64,000 nucleotides of DNA from the NCBI RefSeq assembly GCF_001045555.1, contig NZ_LFBU01000001.1, forward strand, positions 1,798,001 through 1,862,000, read 5' to 3'. The notes beneath the pieces were generated by a model. The model ran no database searches and was not told the DNA's origin. It worked only from the letters and a program-made list of their open reading frames with translations. Positions 46,830 through 56,257 of this stretch are shown here, one piece after another. The position numbers and the translations under genes are program-made. Within the stretch, counting starts at the first letter, position 1. Every line of letters begins with the position of its first letter. Source of the stretch: Marinobacter subterrani (GTDB lineage: Bacteria; Pseudomonadota; Gammaproteobacteria; Pseudomonadales; Oleiphilaceae).

Positions 46830-47177
46830 GGGAATGGCGGCAATGACCATAATTTCCACTTTCCATTCCGGTTTGGCCAGATTGCCTGTGACACAGGCAC
46901 GAGCTGGGGTACGTCCTGGTGTAACCCAGGCATCCCAGGCCGTGTTCATTTCCTGGAACTCGGCCATGTCAGTTACCCAGATGGTCGCAGACAGGATGTG
47001 GGATTTATCAGTACCGGCCTTGGCGAGCAGTTGATCGATGCCTTCCAGAATCTGTTCGGTTTGTCCGCGCATGCCGGCACTGGCGTCATGAGCTACCTGA
47101 CCTGCCAGATAGGCCGTGTTGCCATGCACGACGACCTGACTCATACGTTGGTTGCTGTCGATGTAACGATCACTCAT
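46824..47177 (-). CDS. RidA family enamine/imine deaminase
   Basis: 117 residues with the RidA core: MSQVVVHGNTAYLAGQVAHD, TEQILEGIDQLLAKAGTDKSHILSATIWVTDMAEFQEMN and the substrate arginine in GRTPARACVTGNLAKPEWKVEI. RidA proteins hydrolyse reactive enamines released by PLP enzymes, fitting an aminotransferase pathway in the same cluster. The ATG at 47177 is chosen over an upstream start that overlaps the amidohydrolase gene. Confidence 0.87.
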   Translation of the reverse strand: MSDRYIDSNQRMSQVVVHGNTAYLAGQVAHDASAGMRGQTEQILEGIDQLLAKAGTDKSHILSATIWVTDMAEFQEMNTAWDAWVTPGRTPARACVTGNLAKPEWKVEIMVIAAIPA

Positions 47178-47221
47178 AAAATACACTCTTTCTAGTTGAA
47201 TAAAGCGGGAAGCCCGCGCCA

Positions 47222-48259
47222 TTAACCACAACGGAAGCCCTGCAAGAAGGCGGCAAGATTATCACCAAGGCTGTCAGTTGGATATCCGCCCTCCTGAACG
47301 ATCACTTTCGGGCCTTTGACCTGCGCCAGGCGCTGGCCAATGCGGTAAAAATCCTCGGTTTCCAGCGTCATCCCAGCCAGGGGGTCATCCTTATGGGCAT
47401 CAAGCCCGAGTGCGATGACGATGGCCTGAGGCTGAAATTCGGCAAGCGCTGACAACAGGCGCGACAGGGCCTGTAAAAAATCAATGCCATTGGCACCCAG
47501 TGCCAGAGGTACATTTCGGTTATACCCCTCGCCATCACCTTCCCCCACTTCATCCGCCGCACCCCAGTAAAAGGGGTAGAAATCCGCAGGGTCGACGTGG
47601 ATCGATCCAGTCCAGACGTCGTTTCGTTGCCAAAAAATGTCCTGGGTTCCGTTGCCGTGATGGACATCGACATCGACGATGGCTACGCGCTCAAAGCGCT
47701 CACGCAATACGGTGGCTGCCAGAGCCGAGTTGTTCAGGAAGCAGAAGCCGCCTGCCCGTTCCGGCCCGGCATGGTGGCCCGGCGGTCGACACAGAGCATA
47801 GCTGGCAACCTCGCCCTGCAGCACGGCATCCGCCGCTGCCTGTGCTGTTGTTGCACTGGCGAGAATGCCGGTATAACTGCCTTCATCCATCGGGCACGCC
47901 ATATCATTCATGTGCCACCCTGCCTGGCCGATTATGTGGCGAGGGTAAAAACGGGCATAGCCACAAGGATGTACATTGGGAGCAACCACATCGGAAGCAC
48001 CGGGCATGGCCCGCCAACGCTCCACCACACTCTCAAGGAAGCTAAGATAGCGAGAGGTGTGAATACGCTTCAGCCGGTCCAGAAGTAGCGTATCCCTGGT
48101 AAGCGGTGGCAACAGAATCAGACTGGCACTCGTCGCTTCAATCGCCGCTTTCAGGCGCTCAGAGCGAACCGGTTGCTCTGGTGAGGGCGCGGGTTGGCCA
48201 CGGAGTAAATAGTGCTTGGGGGCGTGAGATTTTTGCGCCTCATGGTAAAAACATTTCAC
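47222..48259 (-). CDS. Histone-deacetylase-fold amidohydrolase (acetylpolyamine aminohydrolase-like)
   Basis: 345-residue zinc enzyme of the arginase/deacetylase fold. Zinc and active-site residues lie in CRPPGHHAGPERAGGFCFLNN, DVDVHHGNGTQDIFW and LGLDAHKDDPLAGM, and the C-terminal EGGYPTDSLGDN holds the usual glycine-rich turn. No signal peptide, so cytosolic. Family members deacetylate acetylated polyamines or other N-acyl amines. Its position beside an amino acid importer and an aminotransferase suggests it frees an amine before transamination. Confidence 0.87.
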   Translation of the reverse strand: MKCFYHEAQKSHAPKHYLLRGQPAPSPEQPVRSERLKAAIEATSASLILLPPLTRDTLLLDRLKRIHTSRYLSFLESVVERWRAMPGASDVVAPNVHPCGYARFYPRHIIGQAGWHMNDMACPMDEGSYTGILASATTAQAAADAVLQGEVASYALCRPPGHHAGPERAGGFCFLNNSALAATVLRERFERVAIVDVDVHHGNGTQDIFWQRNDVWTGSIHVDPADFYPFYWGAADEVGEGDGEGYNRNVPLALGANGIDFLQALSRLLSALAEFQPQAIVIALGLDAHKDDPLAGMTLETEDFYRIGQRLAQVKGPKVIVQEGGYPTDSLGDNLAAFLQGFRCG

Positions 48260-48269
48260 GGTTCACCGC

Positions 48270-49055
48270 CTAGTGATGATCACCGAGGTGTTTGCTCAGA
48301 AAGTTGCGCGTTCGCTCCTGATCCGGATCACTAAACAGCTTATCCGGGGTGCCTTCTTCAACGACGACTCCCCCATCCATAAACATGGCCCAGTCCGAAA
48401 CATCACGCGCAAATCCCATCTCGTGTGTCACGATCAACATGGTCATATGTTCTTCTGCCAGGCCGCGCATTACCCGGTTAACTTCGTCGACAAGCTCCGG
48501 ATCCAGTGCTGAAGTCGCCTCGTCAAAGAGCATCACTTTGGGCTGCATCGCCAGCGCCCGGGCGATAGCCACCCTTTGCTTCTGGCCACCCGACAACCAG
48601 TTGGGAAACACCTCAGCTTTCTCGGCAAGACCAACCCGGTCAAGCAATTCCATGCCTAACTCCCGGGCCACGTTTTTATCCATACCTTTCAGTTTGCGTG
48701 GTGCCAGGGTGACGTTGTCGATCGTGGACAGGTGAGGAAAGAGATTGAAGTGTTGAAACACCATGCCCATGTTCTGACGGATATGGTTTATATGGCGTTC
48801 AAATGCCAGGCCTTTCTTATCGGGGCGGTTCACCTGAACGCCGTCGAGAAGAATCTTACCCTGGTCTATTACCTCCAGTTGGTTCACCGAGCGTAACAGC
48901 GTGCTCTTGCCGGAACCGGAAGGACCAATAACGGATATGATCTTTCCGCGATTTACCGTCAGGTTGATGCCCTTCAAAACTTCCAGATCGCCAAACCGCT
49001 TGTGCACGTTGCGGATTTCGACCATCGGAGTTTCGGTTTGATGTTCAGTGCTCAT
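48270..49055 (-). CDS. Polar amino acid ABC transporter ATP-binding protein
   Basis: 261-residue GlnQ/HisP-type ATPase with Walker [10 protein letters not shown], signature [15 protein letters not shown], Walker [13 protein letters not shown] and switch histidine in [10 protein letters not shown]. It powers uptake through the two permeases upstream in the operon. Ten bases separate it from the amidohydrolase gene. Confidence 0.92.
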   Translation of the reverse strand: MSTEHQTETPMVEIRNVHKRFGDLEVLKGINLTVNRGKIISVIGPSGSGKSTLLRSVNQLEVIDQGKILLDGVQVNRPDKKGLAFERHINHIRQNMGMVFQHFNLFPHLSTIDNVTLAPRKLKGMDKNVARELGMELLDRVGLAEKAEVFPNWLSGGQKQRVAIARALAMQPKVMLFDEATSALDPELVDEVNRVMRGLAEEHMTMLIVTHEMGFARDVSDWAMFMDGGVVVEEGTPDKLFSDPDQERTRNFLSKHLGDHH

Positions 49056-49092
49056 GGGTTCTCCCGCCTGTCATGCTGCAATAGATTAGGGA

Positions 49093-49746
49093 TTAGCGAC
49101 GATAGGCCGTCTGCCGCTCCAGCCAGGCTTGGCCTAGCTCCATAAAAATGTTGATCAGGTAGTACAGCATGGCGATAACGATGAAAAACTCGAATGGCCG
49201 GAACGTTACGCTGATCGCATACTGGGAGGCATACACCACCTCAGCCACACCAATGGCGGATAAGACGGACGTATCTTTCACCATTAAAATCATATTGTTA
49301 CCAAGTTGCGGGATCGCGCGAATAAAGGCCTGTGGCACAATAATGTAGAAAATGGTGGCACCATGCCCGAAGCCGAGGGACCGTGAAGCTTCATACTGGC
49401 CGTCGGACACTGACTTGATGGTGGCAATGAAAATGTCGGCATTGTAGGCCATGTAGTGAAAACCCAGCCCAAGAATGCCAACCAGGATGGCGGGAATCAG
49501 AATCCACTCGCCGAGGCCAAAATACAAAAAGTAGAGTTGCAACAGCAGTGGCGTGGTCATGAACAGCCAGATAAAAAAGCGCAATGGCCAGCTCAGAACC
49601 TTATTGATATAAATGGAAATCACCGCCACCACCAGCCCACCCACAATAGACATGAATGCAACTACGAGGGCCACCAGAGAACCCACACCAAGGCCTTTCA
49701 GCAAGGTAGGGAAATAGGTTATTACCGGACCGAAATCAAATTCCAT
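49093..49746 (-). CDS. Polar amino acid ABC transporter permease (second)
   Basis: 217-residue HisM/GlnP-type inner membrane protein with about five helices and the EAA loop SRSLGFGHGATIFYIIVPQAFIRAIPQLGN. Preceded by the paralogous permease (12-base gap) with which it forms a heterodimer. Part of the same four-gene uptake system. Confidence 0.9.
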   Translation of the reverse strand: MEFDFGPVITYFPTLLKGLGVGSLVALVVAFMSIVGGLVVAVISIYINKVLSWPLRFFIWLFMTTPLLLQLYFLYFGLGEWILIPAILVGILGLGFHYMAYNADIFIATIKSVSDGQYEASRSLGFGHGATIFYIIVPQAFIRAIPQLGNNMILMVKDTSVLSAIGVAEVVYASQYAISVTFRPFEFFIVIAMLYYLINIFMELGQAWLERQTAYRR

Positions 49747-49758
49747 CTCTGCGTCCTT

Positions 49759-50415
49759 CTATTGGGTTGTGTAGCGCGTCGCGCGACGATAGGCCAGTTC
49801 GATGATGCCCATCACCGCGTAGACAATGACGATGTACATCAATGCACTGAGGGTGAAAATCTCCAGCGGCTTGTAGGTCGAACCAATCAGGCGCTGAGCC
49901 TGATACGTCAACTCAACCACCGAGATAATGGAAACCAGAGAGGAGTTTTTCACCAGTACAATGGCCAACACCCCGACAGAACGAATCATCAGTGCGGAAG
50001 CTTGCGGCAACACGACAGACACCATCGTTTGTACCTTGCCAAACCCCAGTGACCTGGCGGCTTCCGCCTGACCTTTATCCACCGATTCAATGGAGCCGCG
50101 AATCGCTTCACTCATATAGGCGCCAATATTGAAAGCGCCCACGACAACACCACACGTGAAGGGGTCAAGCTTTAAACCAATACTGGGACCACCATAAAAC
50201 ACCAGCAACAATTGGACGAAATAGGGCGTCCCGCGAACCACGCTGATATAGCCACGGGCAAACCAGCGGATGGGTGCAAAGCGAAAAGACTGCAAAAAGA
50301 CCAGCCCACAGGCGACGAAAAACCCAAAGAACAGTGCACGGGCTGAGATGTCGATCGTGACCAAAGCCGCCCTGATCAACAAGGGTGTGACCTCGGCCAT
50401 CAAGCTGAAATCCAT
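49759..50415 (-). CDS. Polar amino acid ABC transporter permease (first)
   Basis: 218-residue HisQ-type permease with the conserved VVRGTPYFVQLLLVFYGGP segment and the EAA loop ARSLGFGKVQTMVSVVLPQASALMIRSVG. Encoded after the binding protein gene with a 104-base gap. Together with the gene at 49093 it forms the membrane channel. Confidence 0.9.
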   Translation of the reverse strand: MDFSLMAEVTPLLIRAALVTIDISARALFFGFFVACGLVFLQSFRFAPIRWFARGYISVVRGTPYFVQLLLVFYGGPSIGLKLDPFTCGVVVGAFNIGAYMSEAIRGSIESVDKGQAEAARSLGFGKVQTMVSVVLPQASALMIRSVGVLAIVLVKNSSLVSIISVVELTYQAQRLIGSTYKPLEIFTLSALMYIVIVYAVMGIIELAYRRATRYTTQ

Positions 50416-50519
50416 GGTCTTACCTTTTTCGCTGTTATTGGTAATACAAGGTTCGACGTGTTGACCCGGGGGTGAGCCTTAAAGTGCAGACTGCAACTGG
50501 CTCCCCCCTGGCCTGGCCT

Positions 50520-51323
50520 TTACTGGATGTTGGCGCCTTCGCCAATCCACTTATCGACAATGTCCTGGTAAGTGCCATCAGCCTTGATCTCTTTCAGGGC
50601 CGAGTTCAGAGCCTTCAGCAGCTCAGGGTGATTCTTTTGAATGGAAATGGCGGCAGGCCAGCGTGGCAAATCACCAACGTCTACCATCTTGATGTCGGGT
50701 GCGTTTTCCTGCATGGCAACCAGTACGGGCACGTCGTCAGCGATCATGGCATCGATGCGGCCTGTGGTCAGGCCATTCATCATGTCAGGTAAGCCCTGGA
50801 AGGTCTGGTTACGCCATTTGCCGTCCGCGTTTTCCACCGCCCACTGGTTACCGGTTTCACCCAGAGTGGAACCAATACGCTTGCCTGAAAAGTCATCGAT
50901 GCTATTGATATCGTCGGTATCTCCTTGCACCCAGACTGAGAGACCCGCGCTGTAGTAGGGATCGGTAAAATCAACCGCCTGCCGACGTTCTTCGGTGTTG
51001 CTCATGCTGCAAATGCAGGCATCAAAACGGCCACCGACCAGGGCGGCGATGATGCCGTTCCAGGGGGAGGACTGTACGTTAACCTCAACACCCATCTTTT
51101 CAGCCAGAGCCTCAGCAATATCAACGTCAAAGCCAACCAGGTTGCCCTGGGTATCGACAAAACTGAAGGGAGGGTAAGCGCCGGAATTTACCACCTGGAA
51201 TACGTCGTCACGAATTTCAGACAGATCACGCGCCTGTGCCGGCATGGCAACCATGACCGCTGCGCTTGTGACGATTGCTGCGACAGCCAGAGATTGAGAG
51301 AACTTTTTAGTAAGAGCCTTCAT
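50520..51323 (-). CDS. Polar amino acid ABC transporter substrate-binding protein
   Basis: 267-residue periplasmic binding protein. Signal peptide of about 32 residues (ending MVAMPAQA), then the SBP_bac_3 pattern YPPFSFVDTQGNLVGFDVDIAEALAEKMG and CSMSNTEERRQAVDFTDPYY. Substrate is not readable from sequence; the cluster suggests an amino or acetylamino acid. First gene of the transporter set. Confidence 0.9.
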   Translation of the reverse strand: MKALTKKFSQSLAVAAIVTSAAVMVAMPAQARDLSEIRDDVFQVVNSGAYPPFSFVDTQGNLVGFDVDIAEALAEKMGVEVNVQSSPWNGIIAALVGGRFDACICSMSNTEERRQAVDFTDPYYSAGLSVWVQGDTDDINSIDDFSGKRIGSTLGETGNQWAVENADGKWRNQTFQGLPDMMNGLTTGRIDAMIADDVPVLVAMQENAPDIKMVDVGDLPRWPAAISIQKNHPELLKALNSALKEIKADGTYQDIVDKWIGEGANIQ

Positions 51324-51489
51324 ATTATTCTTCCTGTTCAGACTTTTTTATAAAGCAATGCACACATCGATGCATCGCACCTCTTCACACTGGTTAATGA
51401 CCGTACCCGTTGAACCAGGATTGATCGTTTTCATGCGTCCAGATCAGTATAGGTTTAACTACCTTGTATGCTGCGATGGTCACCTCCTC

Positions 51490-52122
51490 TCACGTGGCAA
51501 ACGTCAGCTCCGCTTCGGTCCGGGCCTGCAAATCGGCGTCACTGATCTCGACCAGTTTTTCGCGCACCACCAGACCTTGCGGGGTAACATCCATTACAGC
51601 GAGGTCGGATACTATGCGGCTGACGCAGGCTTTGGCAGTCAACGGCAGGCGGCAAGACTTCAGGATCTTGGGTCGCCCGTGTTTGTCGGTATGGGTTGTC
51701 AGCACGACGATGCGCGGCGTCTTTTGTGCCAGCTCCATGGCACCACCAATCCCCGGCGAAAATTTGCCCGGAATTTTCCAGTTGGCTAGGTTGCCCAGCT
51801 CGTCGACTTCGAAGGCGCCAATCATGGTCAAATCCAGGCGAGCGCGACGAATCAGGGCGAAAGAGACAGCGCTGTCGAACAGACTGGCGCCTTCGCGAAG
51901 GGAAACATAGGCACCGGCGGCATCAATGAGGAAGGGGTCCATTGCCTCTGGTGGACTCTGCTTCCAGGCACCCAGAATGCCGTTCTCTGAATGGATCTGT
52001 ACATCGAAGTCGTCCGGTAGGTAACGGATAACCTGCGTGGGCAAACCAATGCCCAGATTGACAATGCTGCCCGGGGTGATTTCATTCACCGCCCGGCTCA
52101 AAATGCGCTCAGCGGCGGACAT
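51490..52122 (-). CDS. 3-oxoacid CoA-transferase, subunit B
   Basis: 210-residue subunit that carries the catalytic glutamate, in HSENGILGAW, with the family start SIVNLGIGLPTQV. The ATG at 52122 overlaps the end of subunit A by 14 bases, the usual arrangement; a longer frame from 52251 runs inside the subunit A gene. It transfers CoA from a donor (such as succinyl-CoA) to a 3-oxo acid, together with subunit A. Confidence 0.9.
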   Translation of the reverse strand: MSAAERILSRAVNEITPGSIVNLGIGLPTQVIRYLPDDFDVQIHSENGILGAWKQSPPEAMDPFLIDAAGAYVSLREGASLFDSAVSFALIRRARLDLTMIGAFEVDELGNLANWKIPGKFSPGIGGAMELAQKTPRIVVLTTHTDKHGRPKILKSCRLPLTAKACVSRIVSDLAVMDVTPQGLVVREKLVEISDADLQARTEAELTFAT

Positions 52123-52804
52123 GATGTTCCAGGACCCCGTATTCAGAGGTGAGTGATTCCAGCGGTACAATGCTGTCGACAAAGGCACCCGGCGTATGCA
52201 CGTGTTCCGGCTTGAAACGGCCCGGCGCACCGAGATCCGGCGTCTCGACAATAACGTGGTTCGCAGCCATGGCCATCAGAGGGCTGAAATTGATAGCCGA
52301 GCCCTGATACACCAGATTGCCGATCCAGTCCGCCTGTGCGGCATGAATAAGTGCGTAGGCAGCCGGCAACGCCATCTCGACCTTGTAGGTCTGGCCTTGC
52401 CATTCGAGCAGATCTTCTGGCCCGGTAATCTCGGAATCAATACCGATGTCAGTTAGGAAACCAAAGCTGCCGGCACCGGCAGTGCGAATCTTTTCGGCCA
52501 GCATGCCCTGGGGATGAAACGCGACCTCGAGGTCGCCCTGATTCATCAGCTCAATCACGCCTTTGTTCAGGCCAATGTGCGTGGTGATCAACTTGCGCAC
52601 CTGGCCATTCTCGATCAGCCGGCTCAAGCCATGACCGGGTTCATTGGCATCGTTCTTGATGATCGTCAGACCGGTCTGCCCCTGACGCACCAATTCGTTG
52701 ATCAGGCTAAAGGGCGTACCCGGGTTGCCAAAACCACCGACCATGACCACAGCCCCGGAGGGAATGGCGGCGATGGCATTTTCCAGGGTCTGGTTCTTTT
52801 TCAT
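52109..52804 (-). CDS. 3-oxoacid CoA-transferase, subunit A
   Basis: 231-residue subunit with the conserved GGFGNPGTPFSLINELVRQG and TTHIGLNKGVIELMNQGDLEVAFHPQGMLAEKIRTAGAG. It pairs with subunit B downstream. The start overlaps the aminotransferase stop by 4 bases, suggesting translational coupling and a pathway in which the keto acid from transamination is activated to a CoA ester. Confidence 0.9.
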   Translation of the reverse strand: MKKNQTLENAIAAIPSGAVVMVGGFGNPGTPFSLINELVRQGQTGLTIIKNDANEPGHGLSRLIENGQVRKLITTHIGLNKGVIELMNQGDLEVAFHPQGMLAEKIRTAGAGSFGFLTDIGIDSEITGPEDLLEWQGQTYKVEMALPAAYALIHAAQADWIGNLVYQGSAINFSPLMAMAANHVIVETPDLGAPGRFKPEHVHTPGAFVDSIVPLESLTSEYGVLEHHVRR

Positions 52805-54141
52805 GAACAGACCTCCAGCTCCAGCGACGCTTGTTCGAAGGCCGCGAGGCTGTCATCCAGCAGGGCGATTATGTCGTCAATGTCTGAAGCGGTGACCGTC
52901 AGTGGCGGCGTAATCAACACATGATCCCCCTCCAGGCCATTCAGGGAACGCCTCGGGTAAATCAGCAGGCCACGGGCCTTGGCCAGGGCCGTGAGCTTGT
53001 CGAAAGCATTGAACGAGGCCGGGAACGGCTGTTTTCTGGCCTTGTCCTGCACCAGTTCCACCCCCTGCAACAAGCCAACCCCGCGTACATTGCCAATGCA
53101 ATCGTACTTCTGAGCCAGTTGGTCAAGTTGCTGGCGAAGATAGGTACCCTGCTCTGCGGCATTGCTAACCAGCCGCTCCGAGTCCATCACATCAATAACA
53201 GCAAGGCCCGTGGCACAGGCCAGGGGGTTACCGGCGTAGGTATGACCGTGCATGAAACCACCACTGCGGCTCACCTCATCAACCAGCTCCTGACGCGCCA
53301 TCATGGCGGCTATGGGGTAATAGCCGGAACCGAGCCCTTTGGCCAGCGCGATAATGTCGGGCACCACACCAAAATGCTGGTAAGCAAACCAGGCGCCGGT
53401 GCGACCCATGCCGCTGAGCACTTCGTCCATGATCAACAGGCAACCGTAACGGTCACACAAAGCCCGCACCCCTTCCATATAGGCCCTGGTGACCATGCGC
53501 CCTCCAGTGCTGGCACCGCCCACCGGCTCCAGCGCCACGGCGGCAATGGTTTCCGGGCCCGCCGCCAGAATGGCGCTTTCGGTCTGTTCCAGCACCGATG
53601 CAATGTGTTCTTCAGCGCTGGCTTCCTGGTAACGGTACAAGTCCGGAGAGGGCACTTTGACCGAGCCAAGAGTGATTGAGCGATAAGGTGCCTCCAGGGG
53701 TTCGTATCCGGTCAGCCCCAGTGCTCCGATGGTACTGCCATGATAGGAAGGGCGCAGCGACACAAACTTGCAACGCTCCGGCTGCCCTTTGGCGACGAAA
53801 TACTGGACCGCCAGTTTGATTGCACTCTCGACCGCTTCTGAACCACTGCCGACAAAAAAGACTTTGTCGAGCTCACCGTCGGTGAGATCGACCAATCGAG
53901 CTGCCAGGTCGAGCGCGACCTGGCTTTCGAACTGGGTGCGATAGCTGAAAGCAACCTTATCGAGCTGCTCAACCATGGCGCGTTTTACGGTGGGGTGATT
54001 GTGGCCAATATTACAGGTGATGGCGCCTGAGCAGGCATCGATGTAACGACGACCTGTGGTATCCCATATATAGATGCCATCGGCATGGCTGACCAGCGGC
54101 ATGTCATTACTGGTCAGGTAGAACAAAGCGTTGCTGGACAT
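52801..54141 (-). CDS. Class III (omega-type) PLP aminotransferase
   Basis: 446-residue fold-type I enzyme. PLP residues are seen in VGSGSEAVESAIKLAVQYF, the aspartate of LLIMDEVLSGMGRTG and the Schiff-base lysine in DIIALAKGLGSGY. Related enzymes act on terminal or beta-amino groups (omega-amino acids, polyamines, beta-amino acids). First gene of the operon leading into the CoA-transferase; divergent from the LysR regulator. Confidence 0.9.
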   Translation of the reverse strand: MSSNALFYLTSNDMPLVSHADGIYIWDTTGRRYIDACSGAITCNIGHNHPTVKRAMVEQLDKVAFSYRTQFESQVALDLAARLVDLTDGELDKVFFVGSGSEAVESAIKLAVQYFVAKGQPERCKFVSLRPSYHGSTIGALGLTGYEPLEAPYRSITLGSVKVPSPDLYRYQEASAEEHIASVLEQTESAILAAGPETIAAVALEPVGGASTGGRMVTRAYMEGVRALCDRYGCLLIMDEVLSGMGRTGAWFAYQHFGVVPDIIALAKGLGSGYYPIAAMMARQELVDEVSRSGGFMHGHTYAGNPLACATGLAVIDVMDSERLVSNAAEQGTYLRQQLDQLAQKYDCIGNVRGVGLLQGVELVQDKARKQPFPASFNAFDKLTALAKARGLLIYPRRSLNGLEGDHVLITPPLTVTASDIDDIIALLDDSLAAFEQASLELEVCS

Positions 54142-54220
54142 TGCATCAACGGCCCTTGAAAAATCGGTGTTTTTTTAATCTGTTTTCATTAAAGAACAGC
54201 TATAACTTAATTTCAATGCA

Positions 54221-54236
54221 TAATGTTTATTCATTA
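54221..54236. promoter_or_regulatory. Candidate LysR-type binding site
   Basis: TAATG-TTTATT-CATTA is an inverted repeat of T-N11-A type in the 152-bp AT-rich gap between the aminotransferase and the LysR gene, about 80 bp from one start and 58 bp from the other. Position fits autoregulation and control of the divergent operon. Confidence 0.4.
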
Positions 54237-54293
54237 TTTGATGATTTATACTCATGTTTTGGGCCAAAAAAACACCGCTCGGGACCAGCCACT

Positions 54294-55244
54294 ATGAGCG
54301 ACATAAATCTTAACTCTCTGAAATCTTTGCTCATTTTTAAAACGCTTTATGAGACCGGCACCGCCACACGGACCGCCAAGGATTTAGGCATTACCCAGTC
54401 CGGCGTCAGTCGATCTCTGGCGCAGTTGGAAGAAAATATTGGAATTCCGCTGTTCATGCGGCACAAGAAGCGGCTAGTCGCTCTGCCGGAGGCCGATGAG
54501 CTCTATGGTGAGATTCTTGGTTTGCTGAGCAACCTGGAGAACATGAAGCACAGCATTGTGTCACTGCGAGAATTTGGCGCTTCGCGCATCCGCATCGCCT
54601 CGGCACCGGCTCTGGGTTTTGCCTATGTCCCCAAAACCATCGCCCGCATCCTGAGTGACAACCCTAAATACAGCATCTATCTGGACATCATGCCCAGCCC
54701 GGAAGTGGTGCGGGCGGTTGAAGCGGGTTATTTCGATGTCGGATTTGTCACCCTTCCGGTTACCAGTCAGGTGTTGGCGGTTGACGAGTTGATCTCAACC
54801 GAAGCCGTGTGCCTGATGCCCAAAAACCACAGCCTGGCCAAAGCCGAAATGATCACAGCAGAGGACCTGAAAGGCCAGCATCTGGTCATACCCAACCAGC
54901 CCAACCTGGCAGCCGACCAGCTCCTGCTGCACCTGTCGGAGAAGAACATTCGCATTGCCGGTAAAACCGAAGCCAACATCGCTGCCATTTGCTCACTGGT
55001 CGCAAACGGGGTCGGCATCACCCTGATCAACCCCATTACAGCTTACGACCACCAGGCGGCCCGCAATGACCTTCTGATAAAGCCGTTCAAGCCGGCCTTT
55101 CACTATCGTTTTGGACTGGTGTACAAGCAGAAATGGGCGAACAATCGGTTGGTCGGTTTACTCAAGGAAATGATACCGGAGTTACCGGACCACCTCGTGG
55201 CGAAACAGATGCACTCCGGAGTCATGGAAACTCCGACCACCTGA
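54294..55244 (+). CDS. LysR-family transcriptional regulator
   Basis: 316-residue regulator. The N-terminal winged helix reads LKSLLIFKTLYETGTATRTAKDLGITQSGVSRSLAQLEENIG, followed by the linker helix and a periplasmic-binding-fold effector domain. The ATG at 54294 places the helix-turn-helix at the usual position; an upstream frame from 54141 would overlap the operator region. Divergent from the aminotransferase operon, which it presumably controls in response to a pathway compound. Confidence 0.88.
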   Translation: MSDINLNSLKSLLIFKTLYETGTATRTAKDLGITQSGVSRSLAQLEENIGIPLFMRHKKRLVALPEADELYGEILGLLSNLENMKHSIVSLREFGASRIRIASAPALGFAYVPKTIARILSDNPKYSIYLDIMPSPEVVRAVEAGYFDVGFVTLPVTSQVLAVDELISTEAVCLMPKNHSLAKAEMITAEDLKGQHLVIPNQPNLAADQLLLHLSEKNIRIAGKTEANIAAICSLVANGVGITLINPITAYDHQAARNDLLIKPFKPAFHYRFGLVYKQKWANNRLVGLLKEMIPELPDHLVAKQMHSGVMETPTT

Positions 55245-55255
55245 ACCATTTAGCT

Positions 55256-55735
55256 TCAGCTCTCAGCCAAAGAAAGTAACTCGGGACCAGTTAACTGATA
55301 GCCAATCCATTCACTTTTGGGTTTAGCACCAAGTGATTTATAAAATTCAATAGCAATTTCGTTCCATTCAAGAACACTCCATTCAAGCCTTCCACACTGA
55401 TTATCCAAAGCAATCTTAGCCAAATATTTTAGAATGCACTTTCCTGCCCCCGTACCTCGCTCCGTACGAGTGACATACACATCTTCAAGGTAGAGACCAT
55501 GCCTTCCTAACCAGGTTGAATAATTGAAAAAATAAACAGCAAAACCAATTGGCTCACCTTTTTTCTCACAAATAACAGCTTTTGTAGGAGAATCTTTAGC
55601 AAAGATCGAATTCTCAATAGACGACTCAGTAGCGAGGACTTCATTTTCAGAGTTCTGATATTTTGCTAATTCTTTAACAAACCTGAGAATTAAACCTGAG
55701 TCATCTTTATTTGCTTCTCGTATTACAACTGACAT
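55256..55735 (-). CDS. GNAT acetyltransferase (cassette gene)
   Basis: 159-residue N-acetyltransferase with the acetyl-CoA loop VTRTERGTGAGKCILKYLAK, preceded by GLYLEDVYV and followed by LEWSVLEWNEIAIEFYKSLGA, which resembles diamine/spermidine acetyltransferases. GGAG precedes the ATG. Base composition is AT-richer than the flanking LysR gene. An attC (55834-55901) lies upstream, so it is the following cassette; no attC is found after its stop, which abuts the LysR gene, so the cassette is truncated there. Confidence 0.85.
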   Translation of the reverse strand: MSVVIREANKDDSGLILRFVKELAKYQNSENEVLATESSIENSIFAKDSPTKAVICEKKGEPIGFAVYFFNYSTWLGRHGLYLEDVYVTRTERGTGAGKCILKYLAKIALDNQCGRLEWSVLEWNEIAIEFYKSLGAKPKSEWIGYQLTGPELLSLAES

Positions 55736-55833
55736 TGCCGCTCCGATCTGGTTATTTTATAAAGGACATGCTCAGAAATTGGGTGACTGGGTGCTATATC
55801 CGGGTGCTTAAAACCATTGTGAGTGTTGGTCAT

Positions 55834-55901
55834 GCCCAACGGCGAGCGACGCAGTAGCGAGTCCGGGGAAAGCCGTAGCGAATTGATGCTCTTTGTTAAA
55901 C
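55834..55901 (-). other. attC site between the DUF3303 and GNAT cassettes
   Basis: Both cores fit consensus exactly: R'' GTTTAAC (55901-55895, minus strand) and R' GTTGGGC (55840-55834). The 68-base element is an imperfect palindrome (GCTACGGC and GCTACTGCGTCGC blocks). The spacing of 68 bases is normal for attC. R'' differs at one base from the complement of the start of the DUF3303 cassette. Confidence 0.8.
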
Positions 55902-55907
55902 ATGGCT

Positions 55908-56159
55908 TCATTCCTGCGAAGAACTATCTATAGGCACTATTTCGAATTTGGTTAGGTCTTCCCACTGGCTCGTCCACTGGCTAAAGAGTTCGAAATCGGA
56001 GGTTTCCATAAGCTGATAGCATACGCCGAGCTCCTTGTTAACCCATGAGTTCACGTAATGAAGCCCCTGTGGCAACATCCTCCCTTGAGCGCCGAGCCGT
56101 TCATACACATCCCCGACGCACCCCGGCTTGAAGCGTTCTATCACCATGTACTGCTTCAT
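55908..56159 (-). CDS. DUF3303-type protein (cassette gene)
   Basis: 83 residues beginning MKQYMVIERFKPGCVGDVYERL, with LHYVNSWVNKELGVCYQLMETSD and SQWTSQWEDLTKFEIVPI, the pattern of small DUF3303 proteins with a ferredoxin-like fold. Function unknown. The ATG at 56159 is preferred over an upstream start at 56198 because family similarity starts there and the upstream part includes the attC core (56180-56186). It sits in one cassette between attC sites at 56180 and 55834. Confidence 0.7.
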   Translation of the reverse strand: MKQYMVIERFKPGCVGDVYERLGAQGRMLPQGLHYVNSWVNKELGVCYQLMETSDFELFSQWTSQWEDLTKFEIVPIDSSSQE

Positions 56160-56179
56160 ATGCAAATGCTCATTTGCTT

Positions 56180-56257
56180 GCTTAACGCCGCTAACCACGC
56201 GCGGTTACGGAATGGAGGCGGAGCCGCAATGCAGTAACTGTCGCCGTGACTTGCCTG
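56180..56257 (-). other. attC site upstream of the DUF3303 cassette, interrupted
   Basis: R' core GTTAAGC (56186-56180, minus strand) fits GTTRRRY. The adjacent sequence shares GGCGAC, GCATTGCG and CTCCATTCCG blocks with the attC at 61251-61325. The R'' end is missing because intron-like sequence begins at 56258. Confidence 0.65.
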
